A stretch of 64,000 nt of DNA from Candidatus Termititenax sp. (lineage in GTDB: Bacteria; Margulisbacteria; Riflemargulisbacteria; GWF2-35-9; DYQY01). The position numbers and the translations under genes were made by a program. The DNA is taken from NCBI GenBank assembly GCA_020719045.1, contig DYQY01000005.1:62001-126000 (forward strand), in the 5' to 3' direction. A model generated the notes under the pieces. It was given only the letters and a program-made list of their open reading frames with translations, did no database searches and was not told the DNA's origin. Shown here piece after piece: positions 9,160-18,238 of this stretch (the stretch's first letter is position 1; each line of letters begins with the position of its first letter).

Positions 9160-12042
9160 ATGAAAAAAGGTAAAAAGTTAGCAGTTATAGTTGGGTTTTT
9201 AGGTGTTTTGTTTTTAACAGGATGTGGAAGGATGTCAAATGAGCTTATGTCTACACCGCCCACGCCAGAGCAGGTTTCTGGTTTTTCTTCCCAAGTAGCA
9301 TATGAAGGTGGTTTAAATTCTTTAGGAGTGTCAGTTAGATTATCCTGGAAAATGGATGACCAGAGCTTAACTGGTGTAGTAATAAGAAGAAGTACAACTT
9401 CTTGCCCACAAACAATTACTCAAGGTGTTTTGGTTGTGGAAGCAGACCGTAATGTTACTAGTTTTACGGATCAAGGATTATCAGTAAATGTGACATATTA
9501 CTATAGTTTATGGACAAAGAATTCTAGTGGTCAGTATTCAGAAAATGTATTAACAACCTCTGTTTTAACAGAAGAGCCAGATGAAGATGCAGTTTTTGCT
9601 ATGTCTAAAACGCATGCTTTAGGGGTTTTAAGTGTACAAAATATAGTAGAAGTTAGTTGGTATTCTTATGCAATAAGTGGAATTGCAGGATATAGTTTTG
9701 TTTGGTCAAAGAACCCAACAGCTAATCCTGATGAGACAATAGACACTACAAAGAATAGTACGGTTAGTCCACCTTTAGCAGATGGGGTATGGTATTTTCA
9801 TATTAAAGCAAAAAATAATGCAGGTGTATGGGGATCATCACTACATTATGGCCCATTTTATATAAATTCAGGATCTATTTTGGTGCCAGAAGTGACAATA
9901 GCTACCTCAAATCCAGCTTCATCTACTTCCGAGTTTAATTGGACTTCCAAGAATAATGTTACTATTTCTTGGATTACTAATCTTTCAGATGCAGATATTG
10001 CAGGATATAGTTATGAGTTTTCAGCTGGATCTTCAACTGAGCCAGATGATACTTCAGAAGGAACTGCGAAGAGTACAATAAAGAAATTGTCAGATGGAGT
10101 GTGGTACTTTCATGTTAAGGGTAAAAATTCTGTAGGAGAATGGGGTAATACAGCACATTATGGTCCTTATAGGATAAATGCTTCAGTTCCAGCTACGCCA
10201 GAAGTTAAAGAAAATATAGTTTTCATTAATATGAATCCAGGCGTTGGAGAGTGGTCGGTAGCTAGTACAGCATATCTAAAATGGCAGTACATAGGTACTG
10301 GTACAGCTTCTGAGTATAATTACGTTTGGGATAAATACTCAACAACTGTCCCAGGAGCTACATCTAAAGGAACAGGTACAGAATCAACCAGCCCAACATT
10401 AACTGATGGAGATTGGTATTTTCATATAAGAGCATTAACCTCAGGTAAGTGGACTCAAACAACACATTGTGGACCATTTAGAATTGACACAGTTCCTCCT
10501 CAGCCAATATCAAATGTACAAACTGCCCCATCAGTAGGAAAGATATCCTTTAAGTGGGCTTATCCAAGCGATACAAGTGTTGCAGGCACAGTAGTTGTAA
10601 GAAACAGTACAAGATATCCAAATGACATAAATGATGGACTCATGGTGTTCTCTGATAACAATGATGACTTTATGGATGTTGGGTTAGTTGACAACACTAA
10701 TTACTACTATAGTTTCTGGACAGTAGATGGTGCTGGCAATTATTCATCTAAGGTAAATGTAGTAGCACAAGCTTATGATACATACGCAGATGTAGATACA
10801 AGAGTGGATTCAGTTGTTACTGGTGATCAGAGAAATTCACAAGTTGCTAAGTTTGGTGACGGTAGTTTTGTGGTTTTATATCTATCTAAAGCACAAGCAG
10901 CGGACTTAACAGAGTATGAAGACTTATACGCTGAAGTTTATGATGCAAATGCTACAAAAACAGTTCAGAAAGTTAAACTTAATATTGGACAGCCAATAAA
11001 TAGCGATTATTCAGTTTCAGCTCTAACAAATGGTAATTTTGTAGTAGCTTGGTCAGTAAATCGCAGGGATGTTTATGTTCAAGTGTTTAGTAAGTTAGGT
11101 GCTGCAATTACAAGTGCAACTAAAGTCAGTAGTGCAGCCACCTATGAGCAACGTAATGCTTCTGTAGCTGGTCTTTCTTCTGGATATTTTGTAGTTGCTT
11201 GGCAAGCTGGAGATGGTGACGAGAATCCTGGTCCAGATGGAGATAGGAGAAGCGTGCAAGCTAGAATGTATAATGCAAATGCAACGCCAAGAGCAGCTGA
11301 GTTTACTGTTAACCAGTGGAAATGGGAAAATCAGCAACGTCCAGCTGTATCAAGTTATTCAGGTGGATTTGTTATAGCCTGGGAAAGTAAGAAAAAAGAC
11401 AGCGTGGATGAGACTTGGGGCGGTTATGGTATAGCTGCTAGAAGATACAATTCATCAGGCGTTGCTTTAGGTGATGAGTTCTTGGTTAATGAGACCATGA
11501 GATACAAGGATCAGAAATGGGCAAATGTTATTGGGCTATCAGGTGGAGGATTTGCAATAGCATGGCAGAGCGGTGACAGTGGTAATCCTCCTTCCTTCTT
11601 CCATGGTATCTATGCTAGAGCTTATAACTCAGCAGGAGTGGCTCAGGGAACAGAGTTTGTTGTAAGAAATGCTCAATCTGACGCAATATTGCCTATTGAG
11701 GATAATGGTACTGCTTCACCTTTTGATGATGAGCTTGGACCAAACATGCTTTCACTAGGTGCTTTATCTGATGGTGGATTTGTAATTGCCTATGACAACA
11801 TTAACGGTGTGGATAAGGATGCATCCAATAGGGGTAATGGCTATGGTATATTTACTAAGAAGTATACTTCTGCAGGTGCTGCTAATGGTAGCCAGATACA
11901 GATTAATAGGTATTGTGTTGGTGACCAGAAAGAGCCACAGGTAGTTGGTCTAAATTCAGCTGGTCAGTACTTTGTAGTATGGGAAAGCAGAGGACAGAAC
12001 GAAGGTATCACAGATAGCGGAGTTTATGGTAGAAAGCTATAA
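9160..12042 (+). CDS. Lipoprotein with Ig/FN3-like modules and seven propeller-like repeats
   Basis: 960 residues with a strong AAGGAGG site before ATG. The signal ends in LTGCGRM, a lipobox identical to that of the upstream paralogue. An FN3-like module comes first, then three Ig-like modules marked by G-V-W-Y-F-H-(I/V)-K-x-K-N...HYGP (near residues 205-240, 310-345 and 415-450), then another FN3-like module. From about residue 550 there are seven repeats of the type DQ-x(4)-V-x-x-L-x-x-G-x-F-V-V-A-W-x-S, as in the neighbour. It is the longer version of the same design, so a tandem duplication followed by module gain or loss is likely. Expected on the outer membrane or cell surface; ligand unknown. 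Confidence 0.8.
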   Translation: MKKGKKLAVIVGFLGVLFLTGCGRMSNELMSTPPTPEQVSGFSSQVAYEGGLNSLGVSVRLSWKMDDQSLTGVVIRRSTTSCPQTITQGVLVVEADRNVTSFTDQGLSVNVTYYYSLWTKNSSGQYSENVLTTSVLTEEPDEDAVFAMSKTHALGVLSVQNIVEVSWYSYAISGIAGYSFVWSKNPTANPDETIDTTKNSTVSPPLADGVWYFHIKAKNNAGVWGSSLHYGPFYINSGSILVPEVTIATSNPASSTSEFNWTSKNNVTISWITNLSDADIAGYSYEFSAGSSTEPDDTSEGTAKSTIKKLSDGVWYFHVKGKNSVGEWGNTAHYGPYRINASVPATPEVKENIVFINMNPGVGEWSVASTAYLKWQYIGTGTASEYNYVWDKYSTTVPGATSKGTGTESTSPTLTDGDWYFHIRALTSGKWTQTTHCGPFRIDTVPPQPISNVQTAPSVGKISFKWAYPSDTSVAGTVVVRNSTRYPNDINDGLMVFSDNNDDFMDVGLVDNTNYYYSFWTVDGAGNYSSKVNVVAQAYDTYADVDTRVDSVVTGDQRNSQVAKFGDGSFVVLYLSKAQAADLTEYEDLYAEVYDANATKTVQKVKLNIGQPINSDYSVSALTNGNFVVAWSVNRRDVYVQVFSKLGAAITSATKVSSAATYEQRNASVAGLSSGYFVVAWQAGDGDENPGPDGDRRSVQARMYNANATPRAAEFTVNQWKWENQQRPAVSSYSGGFVIAWESKKKDSVDETWGGYGIAARRYNSSGVALGDEFLVNETMRYKDQKWANVIGLSGGGFAIAWQSGDSGNPPSFFHGIYARAYNSAGVAQGTEFVVRNAQSDAILPIEDNGTASPFDDELGPNMLSLGALSDGGFVIAYDNINGVDKDASNRGNGYGIFTKKYTSAGAANGSQIQINRYCVGDQKEPQVVGLNSAGQYFVVWESRGQNEGITDSGVYGRKL

Positions 12043-12065
12043 ATAGAAGTTGAGGATTAATAGTT

Positions 12066-13520
12066 TTGTCTAAGTTATTGAGAGTATTTATTGTAATGAT
12101 TGCATCGATATCCTTGGGAGCATCTTTTAAAGATGTTCCCAAGTCTCATTGGGCAAAAGAAAGCATCTCCCAAGTTAATTCTCAAAATATTCTAACTGGT
12201 TATCAGGACAATACATTTAGGGGTAATAATTATATCAATAGATATGAAATGTCCGGTATTATTTCTAGAATGTTAGATTTTATTGAAAAAAACGGACGAT
12301 ATCCAACTAAAAAAGAGATGCAAGAACTATCCAATGAAGAAGAGCTTATTGTTGGTCACAAAGATGGAATTTTTATGATAGAGTCTAAGGATAGCAAGAT
12401 TAAGTATTGGATGGATGGAAGAATTGTTTTTGATTATGGTCATGTGTTAGGTAGCAAGAATGGTATTCACTCAGGAGTGGAGGCACGCAAGATAAGGTTT
12501 GCAATAAAAACTATCTTATATGATGCTTGGAGTGGCGAGTTTGATCTTTCTTTTACTCCAAATAATGACACAGAAGGAGATCACGATATCAAGACACAAG
12601 ACCTTTGGATGGCCTACAATGTTACTAATAATTTAAAAATCAAACTTGGCAACCACAAACCTGCCTGTAGCATAGAGGAAATGACTTCTTCAAGATGGAC
12701 AATGTTCATGGAGCGTTCTTTGCCAGTTGGAGTATTTACATTAGACAGAAGACTAGGTTTTAGTGTTGCAGACTATGGTGAGATGGATAGTATAGGCTGG
12801 TATTACATGACTGGTGTTTATGGGGATGAACTAGGCTTAGGTTCTGAGGAAGGGCTTAGAGAATCAGTATTGTATGCTGGCAGAGGTGCAGTCAAATTTG
12901 ATATTAATGATATTACTCTGTTAACAGGTTTTTCGTCGTATTTTTCTGATATACCAGCTTCTGATTTAGGGATTGTTAAGCTGTCGACAAGAGGTGAGAC
13001 GCATCATCACAATATAAAGTTATTGGATACAGGAGATATATTAACTAATGTAAATTCAAGACTTATTGGGTCATATGAGTTATCTCTTCAAAAAGGTCCA
13101 TTTCTGGCGCAAACTGAGATTTTTAATGCAAATTATTTTAGAAAGACTGGCAATCAAGATGCTTTTTTTACTGGATATTATTTTTGGGCATCATATTTTT
13201 TAACAGGAGAAACTAGACCTTATGTTGCTGACCAGGCAGAATTTGGAGGAGTTGTTCCTATAAATCAAGATATAGGTGCGTGGGAAGTAGGCGTTAGATT
13301 TAGCTATGTTAATCTTAATGATTCTATTGCAAGTATTTATGGTGGTGCTGCAAATAGTTTAACTTTTGGTCTTAACTGGTACGTAAATCCAAGCATTAAG
13401 ATAGTAGCTAACTATATTTTTCTTGATGTTGATAGTAATGCAAATGGCGATGGAACTCCACTTTATACTGGAGATGATGACCATCAGACCTTTGCAATGA
13501 GATTCCAGTATTTATTCTAA
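12066..13520 (+). CDS. SLH-domain outer-membrane porin
   Basis: 484 residues starting at TTG, with GAGG 10 nt upstream and only 23 nt after the second lipoprotein gene. A signal peptide (about residues 1-20) is followed by one S-layer homology domain: FKDVPKSHWAKESI, then a GYQDNTFRG turn and a NRYEM segment. The remaining 400 residues are amphipathic beta strands rich in Tyr, Trp and Gly, and the protein ends in MRFQYLF; a terminal Phe is the usual recognition signal for outer-membrane barrels. In cyanobacteria, Deinococcus and Negativicutes, SLH porins tie the outer membrane to peptidoglycan or its attached polymers. Same role inferred here. The operon with two lipoproteins suggests an envelope surface complex. 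Confidence 0.85.
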   Translation: MSKLLRVFIVMIASISLGASFKDVPKSHWAKESISQVNSQNILTGYQDNTFRGNNYINRYEMSGIISRMLDFIEKNGRYPTKKEMQELSNEEELIVGHKDGIFMIESKDSKIKYWMDGRIVFDYGHVLGSKNGIHSGVEARKIRFAIKTILYDAWSGEFDLSFTPNNDTEGDHDIKTQDLWMAYNVTNNLKIKLGNHKPACSIEEMTSSRWTMFMERSLPVGVFTLDRRLGFSVADYGEMDSIGWYYMTGVYGDELGLGSEEGLRESVLYAGRGAVKFDINDITLLTGFSSYFSDIPASDLGIVKLSTRGETHHHNIKLLDTGDILTNVNSRLIGSYELSLQKGPFLAQTEIFNANYFRKTGNQDAFFTGYYFWASYFLTGETRPYVADQAEFGGVVPINQDIGAWEVGVRFSYVNLNDSIASIYGGAANSLTFGLNWYVNPSIKIVANYIFLDVDSNANGDGTPLYTGDDDHQTFAMRFQYLF

Positions 13521-13631
13521 AGACCCATCCACGTTGGTCTAGAGTTCCTTTTATTAAACATAAATAGTTATACATTCCTAAAAGAAAAAATAATGTATAA
13601 TAAAGTAATAGTAAAATATTCGGAGGGGAAA

Positions 13632-15257
13632 ATGAGATTAACGCAAATGCCAGAATGGCTAAGACTGAAAGAACTTGCAAGTAATGAGATTAACATAAAG
13701 GAACAGTTTTTATTAGATTCAGATAGACTGCACTCCATGAGTTTTAATTTAGGACATATGTATGTTGATATTTCTAAGAACAGAGCCACAAAAGACGTAA
13801 TGACTTCATTATATGATTTAGCAAGAGCATCGGATGTTAGTGATTGGGCCGATAGAATGTTTTCAGGCGAGGTTATTAACACTACAGAAAAAAGAGCAGT
13901 TTTACATATTGCGCTAAGAAATGTTAAATATGAGCGTGGAAATTTTTTGCCAATATCATCAATTTTGGTTGATGGTGAGGATGTAATGCCAGCTATTTGT
14001 GATGTACTTAATAGGATGGCAATTTTCTCTGATAAATTAAGAAGTGGTGGATGGACAGGTGCAACAGGAAAAAGAATTAGGAAGGTTGTAAATATTGGAA
14101 TTGGTGGCTCTGATTTAGGACCAAAGATGATAGTTAGAGCTCTAGAAGCCTATAGGTTAAAAGATCTTGAGTTTCATTTTGTTTCCAATGTTGATGGTCA
14201 GGATATATATGAAGTTTTACGGAAATGTGACCCAGAAGAAACATTGTTTATAGTTGCATCTAAGACCTTTACTACACAAGAAACAATGCAAAATGCTGTT
14301 ACAGCAAAGAATTGGTTTTTGTCAAAGATGAGGGAAGATGATGTTGCTAAACATTTTATTGCTGCTTCAACTGCATCGAAAGAAGTTTCAGCCTTTGGGA
14401 TAGATTTGGACAACATGTTTCCGTTTTGGGACTGGGTAGGAGGCCGTTATTCCTCTCCTTCAGCAATTGGTATCTCGATTATGCTATCTATCGGTAAAGA
14501 AGCTTTTGCTGAATTCTTACATGGCCACCATTTGATGGATCAGCATTTTCTAAATACTCCTGCTGAAAAGAATATTCCAATCAATTTGGCATTATTAGGT
14601 ATTTGGTATAATAATTTTCTTGGTGTAGAAACCATGGCTATGCTTCCTTATGACCAACGGTTAGAGAGGTTTCCTGCTTATTTCCAGCAAGGTGATATGG
14701 AGAGTAATGGAAAAACAATAACAAGAGAAGGTGAGCGAGTTGATTACCAAACTGGTCCTATCATTTGGGGTGAGCCTGGTACAAACGGACAACATGCTTT
14801 TTATCAGCTTATTCATCAGGGTACTAAACTAATCCCTTGCGACTTTATTGCTTGTGTTAATCCAGCGCATCCATATAGAAAAGAACATCATGATAAACTA
14901 ATTGCTAATTTTATTGCTCAGCAAGAAGCCTTGATGAATGGAAAGTCAAAGGAGCAGTTAATAGCAGATGGTTGTCCAGAAGAACTTATTCCACACAAGA
15001 CCTTTGATGGTAATAGGCCTAGTAATGCTATTTTGCTTCAAGAGCTTAACCCTGTGACATTAGGAATGCTTATTTCTATGTACGAGCAAAAGATTTTTAC
15101 CCAAGGAGTTATTTGGCAGGTGCTAAGTTTTGACCAGTGGGGAGTCCAGTTGGGGAAAGAATTGGCTGGAGTTATTTTAAAAGATATTGAATCAGGTAAC
15201 CCTAAGGAACACGATCCATCAACAACAGCACTTTTGAAAAAGTACTTAAAGGATTAG
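13632..15257 (+). CDS. pgi: Glucose-6-phosphate isomerase
   Basis: 541 residues from the ATG that follows CGGAGGGG; an in-frame ATG 39 nt upstream lies inside the promoter region and is not used. It interconverts glucose-6-phosphate and fructose-6-phosphate in the cytoplasm. The first family signature DWVGGRYS is at about residues 267-274 and the second, FDQWGVQLGKEL, at about residue 500 (family consensus has Glu where this has Gln). The NIGIGGSDLGP phosphate-binding loop is also present. Length matches the long bacterial form (about 550). It stands alone: a possible TATAAT at 13596-13601 lies upstream, and the 94-bp gap downstream holds the thrC promoter. Confidence 0.97.
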   Translation: MRLTQMPEWLRLKELASNEINIKEQFLLDSDRLHSMSFNLGHMYVDISKNRATKDVMTSLYDLARASDVSDWADRMFSGEVINTTEKRAVLHIALRNVKYERGNFLPISSILVDGEDVMPAICDVLNRMAIFSDKLRSGGWTGATGKRIRKVVNIGIGGSDLGPKMIVRALEAYRLKDLEFHFVSNVDGQDIYEVLRKCDPEETLFIVASKTFTTQETMQNAVTAKNWFLSKMREDDVAKHFIAASTASKEVSAFGIDLDNMFPFWDWVGGRYSSPSAIGISIMLSIGKEAFAEFLHGHHLMDQHFLNTPAEKNIPINLALLGIWYNNFLGVETMAMLPYDQRLERFPAYFQQGDMESNGKTITREGERVDYQTGPIIWGEPGTNGQHAFYQLIHQGTKLIPCDFIACVNPAHPYRKEHHDKLIANFIAQQEALMNGKSKEQLIADGCPEELIPHKTFDGNRPSNAILLQELNPVTLGMLISMYEQKIFTQGVIWQVLSFDQWGVQLGKELAGVILKDIESGNPKEHDPSTTALLKKYLKD

Positions 15258-15312
15258 CCCCCTAAATCGCCAGAAAAGTGGACTAGGGATTGATGCAGGA
15301 ATTTGAATTATT

Positions 15313-15341
15313 AGGCTTTTAGCTTTTAGCTTTTAGCTTTA
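15313..15341 (+). repeat. 7-nt CTTT ladder upstream of thrC
   Basis: Four CTTT tracts start at 15316, 15323, 15330 and 15337, exactly 7 nt apart (unit AGCTTTT). The last runs into the TATAAT at 15340. The same arrangement precedes apgM and glyS. Confidence 0.85.
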
Positions 15342-15345
15342 TAAT
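15340..15345 (+). promoter_or_regulatory. thrC -10 box, predicted leaderless
   Basis: A perfect TATAAT lies 6 nt before the ATG of thrC. Transcription normally starts 6-8 nt after the -10 box, i.e. at the start codon. No Shine-Dalgarno and no good -35 box (the CTTT ladder occupies that place). Confidence 0.7.
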
Positions 15346-15351
15346 ACTTCC

Positions 15352-16401
15352 ATGCATTATATGGGACTTATCAATAGATATCGTGAGTATTTGCCAGTTT
15401 CGGCTAACACAAAGATTATTACATTAAACGAGGGAGATACTCCTCTTATTCCTGCTGTTCATATTTCATCTTTGATAGGTAAAGGTATAAAAGTTTATTT
15501 CAAATATGAAGGTCTTAATCCAACAGGTTCATTTAAGGACCGTGGAATGACAATGGCTATTACCAAAGCAGCAGAAAAAGGAATGAAAGCAGTAATGTGT
15601 GCTTCTACTGGCAATACTTCCGCTTCTGCATCGGCATATGCTGCAAGGGCAGGAATGAAGTCAGTAGTAATAATACCAGAAGGTAAAATTGCTTTAGGGA
15701 AATTAGCTCAAGCAATGATGCATAATGCCCTTGTTATTGAGATTGAAGGTAACTTTGATGATGCGCTGAATACAGTAAAAGAAGTTACGAGCCAGTATCC
15801 TATTGAGCTAGTTAACTCTATTAATCCATATAGAATAGAAGGACAGAAGACCGCTGCTTTTGAGATAGTAGATGCTTTAGGTGATGCTCCAACGTATCAC
15901 AGCTTACCAGTTGGGAATGCAGGGAACATTACTGCGTATTGGAAGGGTTATACGGAATATCGAGATAATAAAAAGGCACGAAGTGTCCCAAAAATGATTG
16001 GATTTCAAGCAGAAGGTTCATGTCCAATTGTTGCTGGACGTGTATTTGAAAAGCCAGAAACTGTAGCAACAGCTATACGAATTGGAAACCCAGCTAGTTG
16101 GAAACAAGCAGAAGCTGCCAGAGATGAGTCGTTTGGGCTTATTGATAGCGTTACTGATGATGAGATATTGTCAGCATTTAAGCTTTTAGCTGCAACAGAG
16201 GGTGTTTTTTGTGAACCAGCTTCAGCAGCATCAGTTGCTGGAATACTTAAGAAGAAAGATATGTTTAAGAGTGGAGATGTTATTGTTTGTACTTTAACTG
16301 GACATGGTCTTAAGGATCCAGATAATGCAATCAAAATGTCAGATAGAACGTATAAAGTTTCAAATTCACTTAGTGAAATCGTAAAAATAATAGGGGTGTA
16401 A
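15352..16401 (+). CDS. thrC: Threonine synthase
   Basis: 349 residues. PLP enzyme converting O-phospho-homoserine to threonine and phosphate. The PLP lysine is in [11 protein letters not shown] (about residue 60), preceded by the substrate region EGDTPLIP, and the phosphate-binding glycine loop appears as LPVGNAGN. It is the short, roughly 350-residue form, as in Bacillus and actinobacteria. The start is the ATG at the predicted transcription start; a second ATG three codons on is possible. It is followed after 1 bp by an Lrp-type regulator and then an aminotransferase, so this is an amino-acid operon. Confidence 0.95.
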   Translation: MHYMGLINRYREYLPVSANTKIITLNEGDTPLIPAVHISSLIGKGIKVYFKYEGLNPTGSFKDRGMTMAITKAAEKGMKAVMCASTGNTSASASAYAARAGMKSVVIIPEGKIALGKLAQAMMHNALVIEIEGNFDDALNTVKEVTSQYPIELVNSINPYRIEGQKTAAFEIVDALGDAPTYHSLPVGNAGNITAYWKGYTEYRDNKKARSVPKMIGFQAEGSCPIVAGRVFEKPETVATAIRIGNPASWKQAEAARDESFGLIDSVTDDEILSAFKLLAATEGVFCEPASAASVAGILKKKDMFKSGDVIVCTLTGHGLKDPDNAIKMSDRTYKVSNSLSEIVKIIGV

Positions 16402-16402
16402 G

Positions 16403-16900
16403 ATGAGTATAAAAGAAAAACTGACTCAAATTTTAAAGGGAAACTCCAGGCTAGCTAATGCTGATATTGCTAAAATGATAGGTCTGTCAGAGAAGGAAGT
16501 TAGTAGCTTAATTAAGGAACTTGAGGACGATAAGATAATCCTTAAATATTCAGCTGTTATTAATGATGAGATGCTAGATAATGGTCAGTCTGTTACTGCG
16601 TTTATTGAAGTGAAAGTTACACCAGAACGAGACAAAGGTTTTGATAGTTTAGGCGAGAGATTGCAGAAGTTTCCTGAAGTTAAGTCAGTGTATTTAATGA
16701 GTGGAGCTTATGATATTTTAGTTGTAGTGGAAGGCAAATCCCTAAGAGAGATTGCTTCTTTTGTGTCTAATAAGCTTTCTCCAATTGGTAGAATTTTGTC
16801 TACAGCAACGCATTTCCAACTTAAAAAGTACAAAGAAAACGGTGTTATTATGGGAACTATTGATGAAGAAGGTTCTGGTCGTTTGAATGTTGCATTTTAG
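16403..16900 (+). CDS. Lrp/AsnC-family transcriptional regulator
   Basis: 165 residues. The N-terminal winged helix-turn-helix (about residues 5-50, LTQILKGNSRLANADIAKM...SLIKELEDDK region) is followed by a RAM/ligand-binding domain (about residues 65-145) with the V-x-x-V-Y-L-M-S-G-x-Y-D-I-L-V-V core typical of AsnC dimers. It sits 1 bp after thrC and 9 bp before an aminotransferase gene. By analogy with the family it probably senses an amino acid and controls this operon; which ligand cannot be told. The last 20 residues are an extra tail. Confidence 0.9.
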   Translation: MSIKEKLTQILKGNSRLANADIAKMIGLSEKEVSSLIKELEDDKIILKYSAVINDEMLDNGQSVTAFIEVKVTPERDKGFDSLGERLQKFPEVKSVYLMSGAYDILVVVEGKSLREIASFVSNKLSPIGRILSTATHFQLKKYKENGVIMGTIDEEGSGRLNVAF

Positions 16901-16909
16901 GAGCTATAG

Positions 16910-18061
16910 ATGAAGGATATATCAACTAGACTTAAGCAAGTTAAGCCTTCTGGAATTAGAAAATTTTTTGACTTAGTTATGAATAGTAAAGATATTATCT
17001 CTTTAGGCGTAGGTGAGCCAGATTTTCCTACACCATGGCATATTACAGAACAAGGAATATTTCATTTAGAAAAAGGACATACATCATATACTTCCAATTT
17101 AGGGATGTTAGAGCTTAGAAAAGAAATAAGCGATTATTTGAAGAAAGATTTTTCTGCTGATTATGATCCAAAGGATGAAATAATGATAACCGTTGGAGTT
17201 TCTGCTGGACTTGATATGACCTTTAGAACCTTGCTTGAGCCTGGTGATGAAATAATTATTCCTGTGCCTAGTTATGTTTGTTATGAGCCACTTGCTTATT
17301 TGGCTGGTGGAGTACCAGTAATCGTAGATACCCGTGAAACAAACTTAGTGATAACAGCAGAGAGCATTGAAAAACACATTACTTCTAAAACAAAAGCATT
17401 ACTAATTTCTTACCCAAGTAACCCTACTGGAAGAATGATTTCTAAGGAACAACTTATAGAAATTATAGAAGTTTGTAAGAAATATGACATTTGGATTATT
17501 TCAGATGAAGTATATGGTGATTTAGTTTATGACTTAGAACCTATTTCAGCTGCTACTTATGTTAAGGATAGATTAATATTACTTAATGGTTTTTCAAAAT
17601 CCTATGCTATGACTGGTTGGAGGATAGGTTATGTCGCTTGTCCAAGAGAAGTGCTTAAGGAAATGGTAAAGATTCAACAGTATAATGTACTATGTGCTCC
17701 AATAATGTCACAGTATGCAGCCATAGAAGCTTTGCAGAACGGTAGAGCAGAGGTTGATAGAATGAAAGAATCTTACAAACTAAGAAGAAACTTTTTTTAT
17801 GAATCATTAGTTGAGATTGGCTTTGATGTTCAAAAGCCAGAGGGTGCTTTTTATATGTTTCCAAATATTAAGAAGTTTGGTCTAAGCGCAGAGGATTTTT
17901 CAATGAGACTCTTGCAAGAAGGCAGAGTGGCTGTTGTTCCTGGAAATGCTTTTGGTGACATGATAGATGACCATGTTCGTTGTTGCTACGCTTGTAGCAT
18001 GGATGAGCTAAAAGAAGCCATTTCCAGAATTGAACGGTTCATTAGTTCATTAGTTCATTAG
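16910..18061 (+). CDS. Class I/II PLP aminotransferase (PatA/AspC-like)
   Basis: 383 residues with a TAGGAG site. Fold-type I aminotransferase: substrate-binding GVGEPDFPTP near residue 35, YPSNPTG near 170, SDEVYGDL near 200, PLP-lysine in NGFSKSYAMTGWR near 235, and the C-terminal CYACSM segment where the family has the carboxylate-binding Arg (VRCCYACS). Closest in style to aspartate/aromatic aminotransferases of the PatA group; exact substrate not resolved. The genes thrC-lrp-aminotransferase are contiguous and co-directional, indicating a role in amino-acid synthesis. The last codons and the stop are made of an 8-nt tandem repeat, so the C-terminal tail is repeat-encoded. Confidence 0.9.
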   Translation: MKDISTRLKQVKPSGIRKFFDLVMNSKDIISLGVGEPDFPTPWHITEQGIFHLEKGHTSYTSNLGMLELRKEISDYLKKDFSADYDPKDEIMITVGVSAGLDMTFRTLLEPGDEIIIPVPSYVCYEPLAYLAGGVPVIVDTRETNLVITAESIEKHITSKTKALLISYPSNPTGRMISKEQLIEIIEVCKKYDIWIISDEVYGDLVYDLEPISAATYVKDRLILLNGFSKSYAMTGWRIGYVACPREVLKEMVKIQQYNVLCAPIMSQYAAIEALQNGRAEVDRMKESYKLRRNFFYESLVEIGFDVQKPEGAFYMFPNIKKFGLSAEDFSMRLLQEGRVAVVPGNAFGDMIDDHVRCCYACSMDELKEAISRIERFISSLVH

Positions 18062-18073
18062 TTCATTAGTTCA
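18038..18073 (+). repeat. Octanucleotide tandem repeat TTCATTAG x4.5
   Basis: Four perfect copies of TTCATTAG start at 18038 and are followed by a partial TTCA. The repeat supplies the last codons and the TAG stop (18059-18061) of the aminotransferase gene. Because 8 is not a multiple of 3, all three frames are read through the array, and a TAG recurs within 24 nt. Confidence 0.95.
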
Positions 18074-18194
18074 ATGGTTTGCCGATGTTAATAGCTCTAC
18101 GATTGGCAATCAAATAAACCCTACGACATATTTTCTTTGTAAATAGCTTTGTTTTTCAATAAAATATTCAGCAAATAAATTAACTTAGTAGAAT

Positions 18195-18226
18195 CTTTTA
18201 TCTTTAGTCTTTAATCTTTTGCCTTT
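18195..18226 (+). repeat. 7-nt CTTT ladder upstream of apgM
   Basis: CTTT tracts start at 18195, 18202, 18209, 18216 and 18223, all 7 nt apart with variable bases between. The last joins the TATAAT at 18226, the same 3-nt register as at thrC and glyS. Confidence 0.85.
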
Positions 18227-18231
18227 ATAAT
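18226..18231 (+). promoter_or_regulatory. apgM -10 box, predicted leaderless
   Basis: Perfect TATAAT ending 7 nt before the ATG of apgM; no Shine-Dalgarno. It is the probable promoter of the apgM-rseP-transketolase-ftsEX-PPIase run. Confidence 0.7.
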
Positions 18232-18238
18232 AAGCCTT

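Noticed and set aside
13568..13882. Minus-strand open frame over the pgi start
   Set aside because: Overlaps the conserved pgi N-terminus; no ribosome site and shadow-like composition.
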